Source: Oscheius tipulae (taxonomy: Eukaryota > Nematoda > Chromadorea > Rhabditida > Rhabditidae). From it: 64,000 bases of DNA. The translations under genes and the position numbers were made by a program. The notes under the pieces were generated by a model that was not told where the DNA came from, searched no databases, and saw nothing but the letters and a program-made list of their open reading frames with translations. The DNA lies in the NCBI GenBank assembly GCA_037178975.1, contig JASJZH010000006.1, positions 7,936,001 through 8,000,000 on the forward strand. Direction: 5' to 3'. This document shows positions 23,848-34,450 of the stretch, piece after piece. Numbering within the stretch: position 1 is the first letter of the stretch; each line of letters opens with the position of its first letter.

Positions 23848-24059
23848 TCATTGTCAGCTTTTCCTATGAAAGCAACACCTCTCAAGGAGATCCGGCTCCA
23901 GTTTCCATTCAATTAGTAGGAGGAGAGGATGCGTTCATTTCTTCTCCGTCTTCCATGGCAGCCAGCTATCTGAGTCAACAAAAATTTCAGAAGCCGGAGC
24001 CAATATGGCGGCACAGAATCATTCAGGAGGCGACGGCAGAGAGTAAGTCACGGAGATAA
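23848..24059 (+). other. orphan coding-like exon
   Basis: An open frame entered at an acceptor-like ACCAG (or TTGTCAG at 23857) reads protein-like sequence such as SIQLVGGEDAFISSPSSMAA and QKPEPIWRHRIIQEATAESK, and stops at TAA 24057-24059. It lacks a start codon near its beginning, so it would be a terminal exon. Its upstream exons are not visible; it may be a remnant linked to the RBR relic or to nothing. Confidence 0.3.
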
Positions 24060-25831
24060 GGAAATGACCCCCCCCCCATGTCAAAGCAGTCATGTTTTAC
24101 AAGTACATTTGGGGAGACAAACCAAATTAGTCCGGGACTTGGACGCGAAATCCATTCCCGAGGCTACACATGAGCACTTTATTTGGTTCCATTAGTTCAC
24201 ACTCGTCCCCCCTTTTGCTAGTCGTTTTGAGCATATGTTACAAGCTTTTTTAGTGTCAAATAATTGCTTTTTTTTCTCTAAAACCCAAATACGGTGCACG
24301 AGAGCTTTGCCCAGACTTTACAACTTTGAATGACAGGACAATAGACCCTCTCTCGTAGCCTCTTTCATGTTCTGACCCAAAAGATTCTTGAGTAATCGAC
24401 CGTTTTGGGTTTCTGAAAATCCATTTTGTTTTTGCGATAGTTCTGCTAAAACAAATAAGTACCTTGTACTCTCAAGCAATTACTTTCTAGCTGCCAATAC
24501 GGCACTGTTTCGTTTTTTATTCGTTTTCTTAGTATCTCAGTAGCAAGACTACTTCATTATTTTTTGGTCACGACAACCAGATGTCGCCTTTCCTGTATGG
24601 TATCAGTTAAGCCGATTTGGATAGACATCTTTTTTGACTTTTCCTTCTTTTATATGCTTAGAATGAAGTATTACGAAGAACTTGTTTGTACTCTACTTTT
24701 AACTACTTTTTACTATTTCATAAAGCTAAACATACGCAAAACCGATTGTTTAGATCGTTTTGGATTGAACCTAATTTGTGAGAATAACCTCTAACTCGGA
24801 GAACAACTCAAGCTGACTTCCTTTTGCGTCATGGCAGAAGTTTTCCAGAATGGCTTGTCATTTAAACAACACCTTTTGACGAGCATGCATACTTGAAGAC
24901 GGGGTTCCCCAAAGCACTGATTTTCAACTTTGAACGCTGAAACAAAGACGTCTATTTCTTCATTTGAGTGTAATGTTCGCATGGTTCTCATAAGGAAATC
25001 TCATCTAGGGGACATTTCCTTCAGACATCGATGTTCTCGAACCTCTTTCGAGAAGTTTATTCAAGTTCGTCAATGCAGAGTCATTTCGGCAGACATTCTT
25101 AGCATTCAGACCTATTTTAGTGTCCACCAAAAGCAGCGAGACTGGGGCTCCCACGCAGAGGCGCAGCTTACAATATTTCGTGTGAAATATAGACTTATCC
25201 AAATATTGGCCCAGTGTCCATTTATTGTGCCTTAAGCGACCATGCATCAACAATTACTTGTTATTATTAAGAAGAAAACATGTGAGTTGAAAATCTTACA
25301 ACTTTTTGTAAAGACAACCTCGACTCTGGTTGTTTCATTCACCGAATGGCATTTATCCTGTAGAAGCTAGTGGGGGCCGATGAAGCGTAAGACAGGAATT
25401 TACACCTCGTTGACTTCCTTCTTACACCCAATAGGTCTTGAAGCTTGTTCAATAAATAAGAGCCAGACAAACACTAATATTTCATTTGTAGGGGGCTCCT
25501 TCCGTGTTCCGCAATCCTTGCTTTAGGCTGTCCACTGACAAATGGCTCCCATCTACGTGAACGAAAACCACGTTGACGCTACTCACCCCCGTTTTTTTTT
25601 AATACTACGCCCTTCTTACTCGGGAACGTAGTCAAAGTACTGCTAACAATAAGATCTTCCACTTCTTTTTAACCGCCCGAACATATCATTAACATTTTTC
25701 CTTTGTAACACCTACTGGATTCGTTAATTTGAGTCTAGAACAAGCCTACACCTCTCAGAACCAATGAACCTACTGCTAAGCAGATTTCTGCTGACACAAA
25801 TAATCGTCAGATTTTAGTGTCAAGGCTATAT
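24060..25831. other. intergenic, no gene recognised
   Basis: AT-rich sequence of about 1.8 kb without a supported exon. A run of nine C bases lies near 24069-24077. The right end (GATTTTAG at 25810-25817) is an acceptor-like site 14 bases before the potassium-channel start codon. Confidence 0.5.
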
Positions 25832-27938
25832 ATGAAATTGAAAAGCATAATCAACATCGCATTCTGGCACATTGCTCTCTACTGTTTTGTCATAGTTTAT
25901 GTTATTGCCGGTGGCTATGCCTTCCATCACTGGGAAGGCCGCTTCGAGGACCATCTGCATCAGCACCAGAGGTACTGTTCTAAAACTTTGTCACTTGCAT
26001 GTTTCAGGGCTGCAATAATAAATATTCGAGAGAATGTGCTCAATAGGTTGATGGATTGCACCAAACGAGAAGAAATCGACCGCGAACTGGTCTACTTCTT
26101 GAAAAACATATCAGTTCTGAATGTGACTTTAGAAAATTACTTTATCTACAACGACCCCTTACAGGTAAGAACCTAAACGGTTTTAACCCCAGTTCCAGAA
26201 TGTCCCAAAGCGGTGGACGATAGAAAGTAGCATTCTTTTTTCCTTCACTATTCTTACAACTATCGGGTATGGAAATGTCGTGCCTATGACAGAAAACTGC
26301 AAGATATTCACTATGGCATACGGGGCTCTAGGAATTCCTCTCTTCCTTATTACTATTGCTGATCTGGGAAAGTTTACCAAAACTGGTAGGCTTTTTACGT
26401 GGTGTTATAACTGTTTTAGCAATCATGTGGTGCATCACTCAAATCTGTCCAAAAGCTTTGAAGAAACAAGGTGATCGGAGCATTATCAGAGAAATGGGAG
26501 AGGTAAGACGACAAACTTTCTTTGAAATGGAGCATTCAGGTTCTGCTCGTCACAGGCCTTTTGCTCATATTCATTGTCATTGGCTCCGCACTTCTACCAA
26601 TGTGGGAAACACAGCTATCGTACTTTGACAGTGTGTATTTCTCCTATATGTAAGTCTGCTTTCCATGTATTTTTGAGGACAGCGAACATGATAAAGATGA
26701 AACATTTTTGATTACAGTAATAAGGAAGAAAAAACATTGATCTGAAGCAACCATGTAAAAAAACTGTCGTTTCTTTTTTTCTAAAAGGGACACCTGAGAC
26801 AAACTGGCCCAATGTAATTCATGAAGCGGCTCAAGAAGTCACACATTGTTTCAAAAACTTAAAAAGGAACAAGTCAAAGTGGCCCATGACCAAGCGTGTC
26901 TTGTAAGCAGAAAACAAATTCTACCCTACGCACGAATGTGTTAAAGCCTCCTATTTACATGCAGATACTGGACATTTTGGTCTATTTACACATGCCAAAG
27001 ATTATGGTTGTGAGTTGACAGAGTTTCAAAAAAAACTTTTTTGACAATGGTAAATTATGGGGAAAACGTAACAAACAAGTAATAGAAAACCATTGGCATT
27101 ATGATGTTCTTGTAACGGCTGAAGATAAGTTTTGAAGGTTCAAAATGTCAAAAATCGTAACCATTTGTCATCTTTTATCGAACACATGTTCCGGACCGCT
27201 TCCGGTCGGTAGAATACCGCAGCCTCCCTATATAACCCCTTGAGGATCGTGACGGGATGGTACGGCGGCGAGCGCAATATCTCTCTGCTGGAATTGGAGG
27301 CAGCAAATGAATTTGGTGCTGCGCGCAAATGGTCGGCCGGCATTAGAGCCCTGCTATTCACTATAAAAGCGAACAGTATGCTCTCTTTACAATCAACTGC
27401 CTTCCAGGAGTCTGACGACTATTGGCCTCGGCGACATCGTGCCCAGGTATTATCTTCAACTGTAATAATAACAGCCTTTTTAGACGAATGGACTTTCTTC
27501 TCCCGACCCTTATTTACATCACTGTTGGTCTTTGGCTAACCACAGCACTCGTCGAGCAGCTAGTGGACGTATTCAGAATAGTTCACTATGCTGGGAGAAA
27601 AATCACTCAATACAAAGATGCAAGTTCTCGCTTTTTATTGCATTCAACACAACTTTCAGTTGACAGTCTGGTTGGGAAATCAGAAATTGACAGTTGGTGG
27701 GCTGATCACTACTGTTTGTCGACGTGTAGGCATGTCTGACGCCATGATCAGTATGTTTTCATTTTGAATGGATAATGTTTTTGTAGATACTGTCAACTGG
27801 GACAGAGTCGTGATGCAGGCCATGTCCGGCAAGGCTCCAACAGCAATTCCCGTATTTCCTTGGCATTTATCCGAGTTCTACGACCATGATCCTCCATTAA
27901 TTGACCTCAGTATCGATCTGGACCAGCAGGAAGTATAA
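25832..27938 (+). CDS. two-pore-domain potassium channel (TWK/K2P)
   Basis: A background potassium channel; two subunits form one pore in the plasma membrane and set resting potential (known of the family). The start ATG at 25832 follows GATTTTAG closely. Helix one (FWHIALYCFVIVYVIAGGY) is followed by an extracellular cap segment with NIS and NVT glycosylation sites. The first pore is TTIGYGNVVP (about 26260-26285), then a helix YGALGIPLFLITIADLGKF. Helix three is LLVTGLLLIFIVIGSALLP. The second pore, TTIGLGDIVP (about 27411-27440), is split from the preceding exon by a 757-nt intron, the largest in this gene. Helix four is LLPTLIYITVGLWLTTALVE. The C-terminal tail includes LGNQKLTVGGLITTVCRRVG, resembling tails of nematode TWK channels (inference), and ends at TAA 27936-27938. 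All other introns are about 33-50 nt. Confidence 0.92.
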
Positions 27939-27980
27939 TCTTTTGAGGTGTAATTAAGCGCTGATTTTTTATAGGCCCAG

Positions 27981-28526
27981 GGATCCTTCTATTGTTCACG
28001 GCCGCCTCGGCGAAGGGATAGTCAGCTGAGTGCACCGACAATCAATTGGAAGCGACGGTTGGAAGAAGATCTCCTGGAAGACATCTAAACTTTTCGCTTA
28101 TGCCCTTCTTATCACTTTAGTCAAAATGAATTTTGCCACACGTAGCTTGAAAGCAAAAAGGAAGCAGTTAAGCGTTTGGCCCTCTGATGGTATAGGAAAC
28201 CAAGTCAATTTAGCGCACAAATGTGAGAGCCTAAGACTATCCACATTTGCTAAAACTTGGCCTCTAGCTACAACTCTATTAGTGATATCATGTCCAGGTA
28301 ATGCTTAGAAGGATAGTCTCTCTCGAGATGTAATGAAGAGCTGCCACAATAGAAAGAACCCTTAAAAGCTAAGGGTTCCTTCCATTGTGCTCGGCCACCT
28401 CAGCGAAGGGATGATCAGCTGGGTGCACAGACAATCAATTGGAAACGACGGTTAGAAGAAAACCTTCTGGAAGGCATCTAAACGTTTCTCTTATATTCTT
28501 ATCACTTCAGTCAAGTTAATTCTGCC
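27981..28526. repeat. 155-bp direct repeat, two copies 390 bp apart
   Basis: Copy one is about 27981-28137 and copy two about 28371-28526. They align end to end with roughly four fifths identity; shared blocks include GACAATCAATTGGAA, GCGAAGGGAT and GCATCTAAAC/ACATCTAAAC. The repeats lie just downstream of the potassium-channel stop codon. Neither copy holds a clear open frame or tRNA-like boxes, so the unit is not assigned to a known element. Confidence 0.8.
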
Positions 28527-28957
28527 CCATTCTCACATTTTCCCGCCATTTTCGGGAGTGAGACCGGCTGATGAGTGTTTTCAGATAAGAGAGTCTATTA
28601 TTCGGTGCGTTCTACATCTGCAGACAGCGTTCCATCTGTTGGGGCTATTTGCGCGCCATCGCAGCGCATTTAAACAAGGGGGATGCTACCTGGGCTCCTG
28701 CCCTTGTGGCGCTTGTTTTTGCGTTCGTCATCCGGCCCTCCTCGTCTATGATGACAGACATCCATGCCATCTGCGGTCACACAAAAGCGGCATGCACCCT
28801 TTTTTGCCCTCTTGCTACAATCCTCTCTCCTACAGAATAATTTAAATTGATTCTTTGCAACTCATTAACTTTTTTAGAGGGCGGGACCTAATAAATTGGG
28901 ATGGTAATTTCCGCTGCTCATCTCTTTTCTTTTTCCTGCACCTCACTACCTTTGCAG
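28527..28957. other. upstream region of the PIP-box gene
   Basis: About 430 bases without an independent coding signal. It ends in CACTACCTTTGCAG immediately before ATG 28958, an acceptor placed exactly at the start codon and best explained by trans-splicing of a leader. Confidence 0.5.
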
Positions 28958-30611
28958 ATGCGCTTTGTAGACGACACAGAACTAACGGTCTTCTTATGGA
29001 GACACGTATCTCCCACCCTAGATATGAGAAAACTGGTCCTGGAAGCCAACGACATTTCGACAACTCGACTCGAGGAGGTTTTTTTCAGTGGTTTCACCTG
29101 TTTGAACCAAGTTTCAGCTAGTACTTGAGGCAAATACATGGCGTTTTTCTGAGACTGACCTTGCTGCTGCCTTCGAAAAGCTGTCCAAAAACGTGGAAAG
29201 CTTGCAAAATATTGACATATTCTCATTTTAGGAGGATCTATTGGAAAAGTTGAAGAAGGTGAACTTTGTTGTGGAAAATGAACGAGAGCGAGAGTTCGTT
29301 GACGACTATTTTGAACTGAATGTAACCGTAGATAGTGGTAAAACACTGGCTGACAATTTGGTAAGTGTTTTTAAGATGCCCGTTATGATAAATTCAGATA
29401 CAGCCAATGTGTCTCCTAGCTTCAATTGTATCAATAGCCATCTATCCCAAGGACATTTTCTCCACATCGTTTCTGCTTTCTGCTCTCTGTCCCGCTGTGT
29501 TGCCGGCTTTGAAGCGGATATCCGCCTCAAAAAAACTCAACCTTGCTCAAGTAAGCACAATTAGGTTTGTTTTTAGAATCTATACTTTAGGCCTTGGTTT
29601 CTTATGTTCAAAAAGCCGTGATAGACAACAACGCTGGAGAAGATCCTGTCATGAAAGACAACATCTACTTTTTGAAGAATCTGCTCAAAACAATCGAGGA
29701 CATCCATGACAAGTTTGATGAGACCAAAAATACCAGAATGGCATTACGAGCAGCTTTTGAAGTTGCCAAGAAGTTTTTGATTCTGTGCGAGACTGGAGGA
29801 AACGTAAGTGCAATCCTGTTCTTTTTTCAAAATCATGCTTTAGCTGAGTCCTGCCCTACAGGAAGTCTACCAAATTATTGACATCGTCGTTGAAAATTAT
29901 GCGGAAATTCAAGCAGTTGCTCCAAATCTACAGCAGGGCAAGCCCTCTTTCTTCAATGAAATCGAAAGAGTCTGTCAATCGGTTGTAGATAGACTTACAA
30001 TCGTAGCTCCGTTCACAAATCTAACGTCGTTTTCACCAAATCTCAGGTAAAAGTCCCGAATGGCCCACTAAACTATGTTTTAGAACACCTGTAGCGAAAA
30101 TACAGACTCCCAGCCGAACATTTGGAGTATCCGTTATTGGCACGACTCCGACCATCAAAACGCCCAGTACAAGGGTCTGTACTTTCATAAAGTAAGCTCA
30201 TTTTGCAAAGTTTACCTCCTAATAACAGAACTAGTCGTTACGGGCGAGAACTTGTCTGGCTAGCGAGACGATACGGCAAAGAGAGAATAAAGTTGATATG
30301 TCAACCGCCACAGCTTTTGATCCTTGGCTCTTTGAAGGACTTATAATTGAATTGATGTTTTTAGTAACAACACCCCGACACCCATCCGGAAACAAGTCCC
30401 AGCATTACAAGATTTGTTGGATGCTGATAAGGAGAACATCGACCCGAATGCTGGTGTCTTTATTATGGGAAATGAAACAGAAAAAGACTCTGCAACACCA
30501 GCCCGTCCGAAGAAAGGAAAAGGACTTCGCGTGCGGAAGAGCCTGCCCAACTCCAGTCAAGCAAAACGTGCCCCAACTCAACGGAGCATTATAGCCTTCT
30601 TCAAGCAGTAA
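28958..30611 (+). CDS. unrecognised helical protein with C-terminal PCNA-binding motif
   Basis: The family is not recognised. ATG 28958 follows TTTGCAG with no gap. Exons joined by introns of about 37-50 nt, plus one longer intron near 30176-30364, give one continuous frame to TAA 30609-30611. The N-terminal two thirds looks like a stack of helices (for example DTELTVFLWRHVSPTLDM, FEKLSKNEDLLEKLKK, KNLLKTIEDIHDKFDE), as in ARM/HEAT-like folds (inference). A Thr/Pro-rich linker with TPSRTFG and TPTIKTP, possible proline-directed kinase sites, follows, then a KENIDPN segment and a basic patch. The extreme C-terminus is QRSIIAFFKQ, a canonical PIP-box (QxxIxxFF) that binds the PCNA sliding clamp. 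A role at replication forks or in repair is a reasonable inference. The first donor (GTTTTTTTC) is weak. Confidence 0.75.
30580..30608 (+). other. PIP-box (PCNA-interacting peptide)
   Basis: The last ten codons read QRSIIAFFKQ. Gln1, Ile4, Phe7 and Phe8 match the QxxhxxFF consensus, with a basic flank (SQAKRAPT) just before, as in strong PCNA ligands. Confidence 0.75.
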
Positions 30612-30888
30612 TCTCTGGACAAACTTTGTAAATTTTCTGGGTTCAACCTGTTGCATTTCCTTCCAAGTAAACAGAAAACAAGTTGTCCGAGTTCAAATTT
30701 GACCTTGTTATTCAAACGACAGAAGCGAATTAGATCCTATCGGAATTTTCATGTGGAGTATGAGTGCCAGGGTAGAAATTTATTCAAAGTTGACAGTTGT
30801 AACAATAGGGTGGACTTTCTATCAAATTCTCTGTTACACGTAGTTTGGGAAGAGGCACTTTTACTACACTTCACCTAGACATCACATT

Positions 30889-32342
30889 TTATTTGGAATC
30901 CTTAAAGTAACCAAAATGCATTCGCAGTTGTTCGAAGAAGATGAAAGTGAGAACTGTGTGTGGAGCAAGACGAACCCAGGCCGGCATAAATCCTTTGAAG
31001 AAACTCGTAGGTCCCGTCTTTGCCGTATAGACAAAGCAGTCCATAATGCTCTTGAACTGACCAGTTGGAGCGTTCATCATTCGAGTCTTCATTACGTCCA
31101 TGGGCTGGGTCATCACAGTCGCGATACTTGCCTGGAAATTATGGCTTATTGACACTATATATTATTGCTTAACTACGCTGCTGTCATTTCCTCTCAATCT
31201 ATATTACCACAATACTATCCAACACAGTATCAAGCTCCGTTTTCAGTAAACAATCCTCTACCCTTTGCTACATTCAAACACTTGCAAATTCTAGAATTTG
31301 ACCCTCGCTTTGAAACAAATGTGTGAGAGAGAACGTGTTTTTCTTTTTTTTTCAGACTCAAAGAAATCCGTCCGTAAGAATAATAATCAAGTGTTGTCAT
31401 TGCCTAGCCTGAGAAGTGAACGAATGACAGTGGCTGACTGTCTCTCTCCCAAAACATAATGCGCAACGTGCTCTCTATAGTCTTGCTAATAAATTATCAA
31501 ATAGGCTACATACCATCAAACTATAAGAAAACAAAGTTTTGAAAGACTCACTGCCATGAAACTGGCGCTAAAGTGTGTGGCCAAGTTATCCTTTGCTATT
31601 CCGCTCTCAATCATCATCTGCTTGATCTGATCATAGAAGGAGAGTTGACCGATGGTCATCAAAACAGCACGACATGTTGCCATAGTAGCACCTAAAAGAT
31701 AAATTTCAAAACAGAAGACAGTGAAAGCGTACCATTGAAAAGTCTTGCAGTTCCCTCCTCTTTCATGATTCGGAGCACTCCATCCAGAGCATGTTTGTAG
31801 TTTCTTCTCTCGCTCGGAGGCAACTTAAGAAAAGTTGAGAAACAACTCAAAAAAAGATCACCTTGACGTCATTTTGCATTCTTACATTGACAAGATCTCC
31901 CGGCGTTCCGACGAGACCTCCTAGAGCTCCTGAGAATCCTGCCAAGAAGGCTTTCTGGTAGAAAGGTAGGGGTTGATCCGAGGGAAATTGTTTCTTCAAC
32001 GTTTCATAAACTCCAAACCGGGTTGTGGAATAAGTTAACTGTCGTAGAAGAGAGGCGGAAATTCCTGAAACCCTATTATTATCTCAAAAACACTAAAGAT
32101 TTACCATTATAGAAGGCTAAGACTCCATCGGACTTGTATAACCTCACAGCCATTTGTCCCAGTCCAATTTTGCCCGCTTGCTGTGTTTGAAGATGCACCT
32201 AAAATGAGAAGAAAAATATAAATTTTTAGGATAATAGGCCTACTTTCAATAGATCGAGTGGATGAGTGCACATGGCTGCTCCAGCAGAGGCCAGTCCTCC
32301 AAAATACCATCTTCCTATTCTCTTCTCCTGCTCTGTGCTCAT
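30889..32342 (-). CDS. SLC25A10: mitochondrial dicarboxylate carrier (SLC25A10 type)
   Basis: An inner-membrane carrier exchanging malate or succinate for phosphate (known of the family). The start ATG at 32342 lies four bases after TTCTTTTAG. The three carrier repeats are present: CTHPLDLLKVHLQT in the first, GTPGDLVNVRMQNDV in the second and MTQPMDVMKTRMMNAP in the third. Each contains the P-x-D-x-x-K/N signature, with Asn in the second. The second-repeat motif with RMQND and the third with KTRMMN are characteristic of the dicarboxylate branch rather than the oxoglutarate carrier. The protein ends FIFFEQLRMHFGYFKDSK. The intron between the fourth and last exon (about 31140-31552) is unusually long; the others are about 40-60 nt. 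The gene is tail to tail with the PIP-box gene, 277 bases apart. Confidence 0.93.
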
Positions 32343-33503
32343 TCTATCTAAAAGAAAATCATGGCGAAAGTTGTGAATGGGCCGAATTATTGATTCTTGA
32401 CGTGAAGAGGAGGACATTATAAATTTGCAGGACAAACAAGTGCAGCCAAAAACGAAACGTTCGGGGAATAAACGGTGAGAGAATGAGGGAAAGCGGTGCA
32501 CTGAGAGCCAATTCAACGCTTTCAGAAAAATAACGATCTTTCTCCGGTCTCTTATCAAAACATGGGCAGAGAACTGTGTGCTGTGGCCGGCAAACACAAA
32601 ACAAGGGGTATAAGGACGGAAGAACGTTTGTAACAGACAGCAGGCGCCTCGTTGGACAGACACCGCACAACATATATAATAATGATAATGAAAGATTATA
32701 TATGAAAACGTGGTTCCTTAGTCCAGATGTCACACGATACTCTCGACATGTTTGTATCGATTTTGTGGGAAAGTGGCACCTGTTTGTGATCAACTGTGTG
32801 AAGGTGAGGTGACCTAGCGAATGGGGAGAGATGGCCAGGGTCGTCACCCAAAGAACGAGTGCCATCAGGACGATAACGTAATATAGAGAAAGCAGCAGCA
32901 GCAGCTGTATAGAAACGGGTGTAAACATGGCTACTAGAAGAGGGGAATCCCTGATGAACCGAGAGAGAAAGAGAAGAAGAGCAAATCTCGGGACGGCTTG
33001 ATGACGCCTCTTTATGTTTGACGGCGGAAACGTGCAAAGTACGAGAAGTTCCAAGGACAACCACACAAGCAAACAGTTTTCGATTGAGATTGAAGAGTTT
33101 AGGACTGCTCGAGGTAGGTGACAGCTGGTGCCCCTTTGACCTCGGTCTAGACATGTCAAAAAGCCTATCAATAACTCGTTGTTATGTAAAAGGTTTCATC
33201 GTAGGAAATCCACTTTTTAGCACCCATTAATTTCAGCGCCTCTTTCCCACTCCCTTTCCTGCTCTGTGGCTACACTGCGGAGCAGTTGTGAGCATTAATT
33301 CACGTCCACAAACGGCGCACCAATAATTTACACTCTTGTCCGTTTTTTCTCATATTTACTATATACTACTGCACTGACCCCAAAAATATTGATCTCGGCG
33401 TCCAATTGAGCCTCTCCGCCACCTGCTGCGTCTATTTTTGTCCGTTCGCACAATCTTCTCGGTATAATTATAGCTTCTAATTCCCTCCTTTTTCAGCGGA
33501 GTG
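32343..33503. other. divergent promoter region with unusually long open frames
   Basis: This separates the divergently transcribed carrier and GOLGA7 genes. On the minus strand all three frames are long: about 270 codons at 32359-33171, 152 codons at 32696-33154 and 145 codons reaching into the carrier gene. Composition is rich in Leu, Ser and Pro codons, which reflects pyrimidine richness. No domain or ATG-associated acceptor supports translation. The right end, CCTCCTTTTTCAG, is an acceptor eight bases before the GOLGA7 start. Confidence 0.5.
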
Positions 33504-34094
33504 ATGAAAAGGCTCACTGTTCATGACAGGAAAAAGCTGCATATACAGAGAGATTACTCAAAGGGCACGCATATATGCTTCAAGACAGACTACCCACGTG
33601 ATATTGGTCATCTAGTTAGAGAGATTTGGATAAAAACTTCTAATTCAAATTTGCAGATTGATGAAGATTCTTGGACGTCATTTATTACCGAATTGAACTA
33701 TTTATATGAAGATGCTGAGAAGATAACAAGTCGCGCTATCTGTGAGACCATGGCCGGATTGTTTACCTGTTATTTGGCCAGGTTTGAAAGAAGATTGGGA
33801 GGTTTTAAACATTTAAAGATTAGAATGTGCTATACACCGATTGGATACCAGAAAATGGACAAAATTGACGAGTTCTTGATGGAGAAGAACAAGAAAGTGA
33901 TGGCTCCGAAGGGCCTCTACGTGATGAATCCCATCGAAAAGGGCTTCCGAGCGGTGAGTTACTTCCCACCACATTATTTTTATTTTTGCTCTCATTTCCA
34001 GCTGGAAATTACGCTGCTGCACGAGAAGTTGGATATCAAACAACAGCCAGAAATATATCAGAATCTGCCGAAGAGTCCGCTGATTCCGCGATAA
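33504..34094 (+). CDS. GOLGA7: GOLGA7/ERF4-family palmitoyltransferase subunit
   Basis: GOLGA7 (GCP16) is the partner of the DHHC9 palmitoyltransferase that modifies Ras on Golgi membranes; it is the animal counterpart of yeast Erf4 (known of the family). The protein begins MKRLTVHDRKKLHIQRDYSK; IQRDYSxGT is the start of the family core. The 42-nt segment 33615-33656 has GT-TTGCAG ends and a length divisible by three. Removing it gives YPRDIGHLIDEDSWTSFITE running into LNYLYEDAEKI, which aligns without a gap to the vertebrate core; read through, it would add 14 residues. Later blocks are EFLMEKNKKVMAPKGLYV and NPIEKGFRA, then a second intron (33954-34001) and LEITLLHEKL. An insertion of about 18 residues near 33805-33855 has no matching splice sites. 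The stop TAA is at 34092-34094. Confidence 0.88.
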   Translation: MKRLTVHDRKKLHIQRDYSKGTHICFKTDYPRDIGHLVREIWIKTSNSNLQIDEDSWTSFITELNYLYEDAEKITSRAICETMAGLFTCYLARFERRLGGFKHLKIRMCYTPIGYQKMDKIDEFLMEKNKKVMAPKGLYVMNPIEKGFRAVSYFPPHYFYFCSHFQLEITLLHEKLDIKQQPEIYQNLPKSPLIPR

Positions 34095-34450
34095 GGCTCA
34101 CCCATACACGCCAAAGCTAAAGATCTCCTGTTAATGCTTTCTTTTTCTGTACGTTCCTGCCTTCCTCGTCATGTCATATTATACACATAATTCCGAGAAA
34201 AAAAATTTTATCGTCAAAAGAGAATTCGATCAAAGATTGAACGAACTAAGGAACGTATGCAATTTGTCAGAAACCCGTAAAGAAACGGAAACGAGACTAA
34301 AATACCAAGGACATAGAAAAAATACAAAAATACAGGGGATATATAGAGGGTTAGTTACAAAAAGCTCGAAAATATCTAGCCTAATAAATGACACGTTCGC
34401 TCACCCAGTGTACAATACTTGGGCGTGTTCCTTCTCAACAGTTGACAATT
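34095..34450. other. convergent intergenic region
   Basis: About 355 bases between the stop codons of GOLGA7 and MED12. It must contain both 3' ends. No separate coding signal is supported. Confidence 0.5.

Noticed and set aside
24003..24042. First exon reading MAAQNHSGGDGRE with a GTAAGT donor
   Set aside because: Its phase does not fit the potassium-channel exon that follows, and that gene has its own acceptor-linked ATG.
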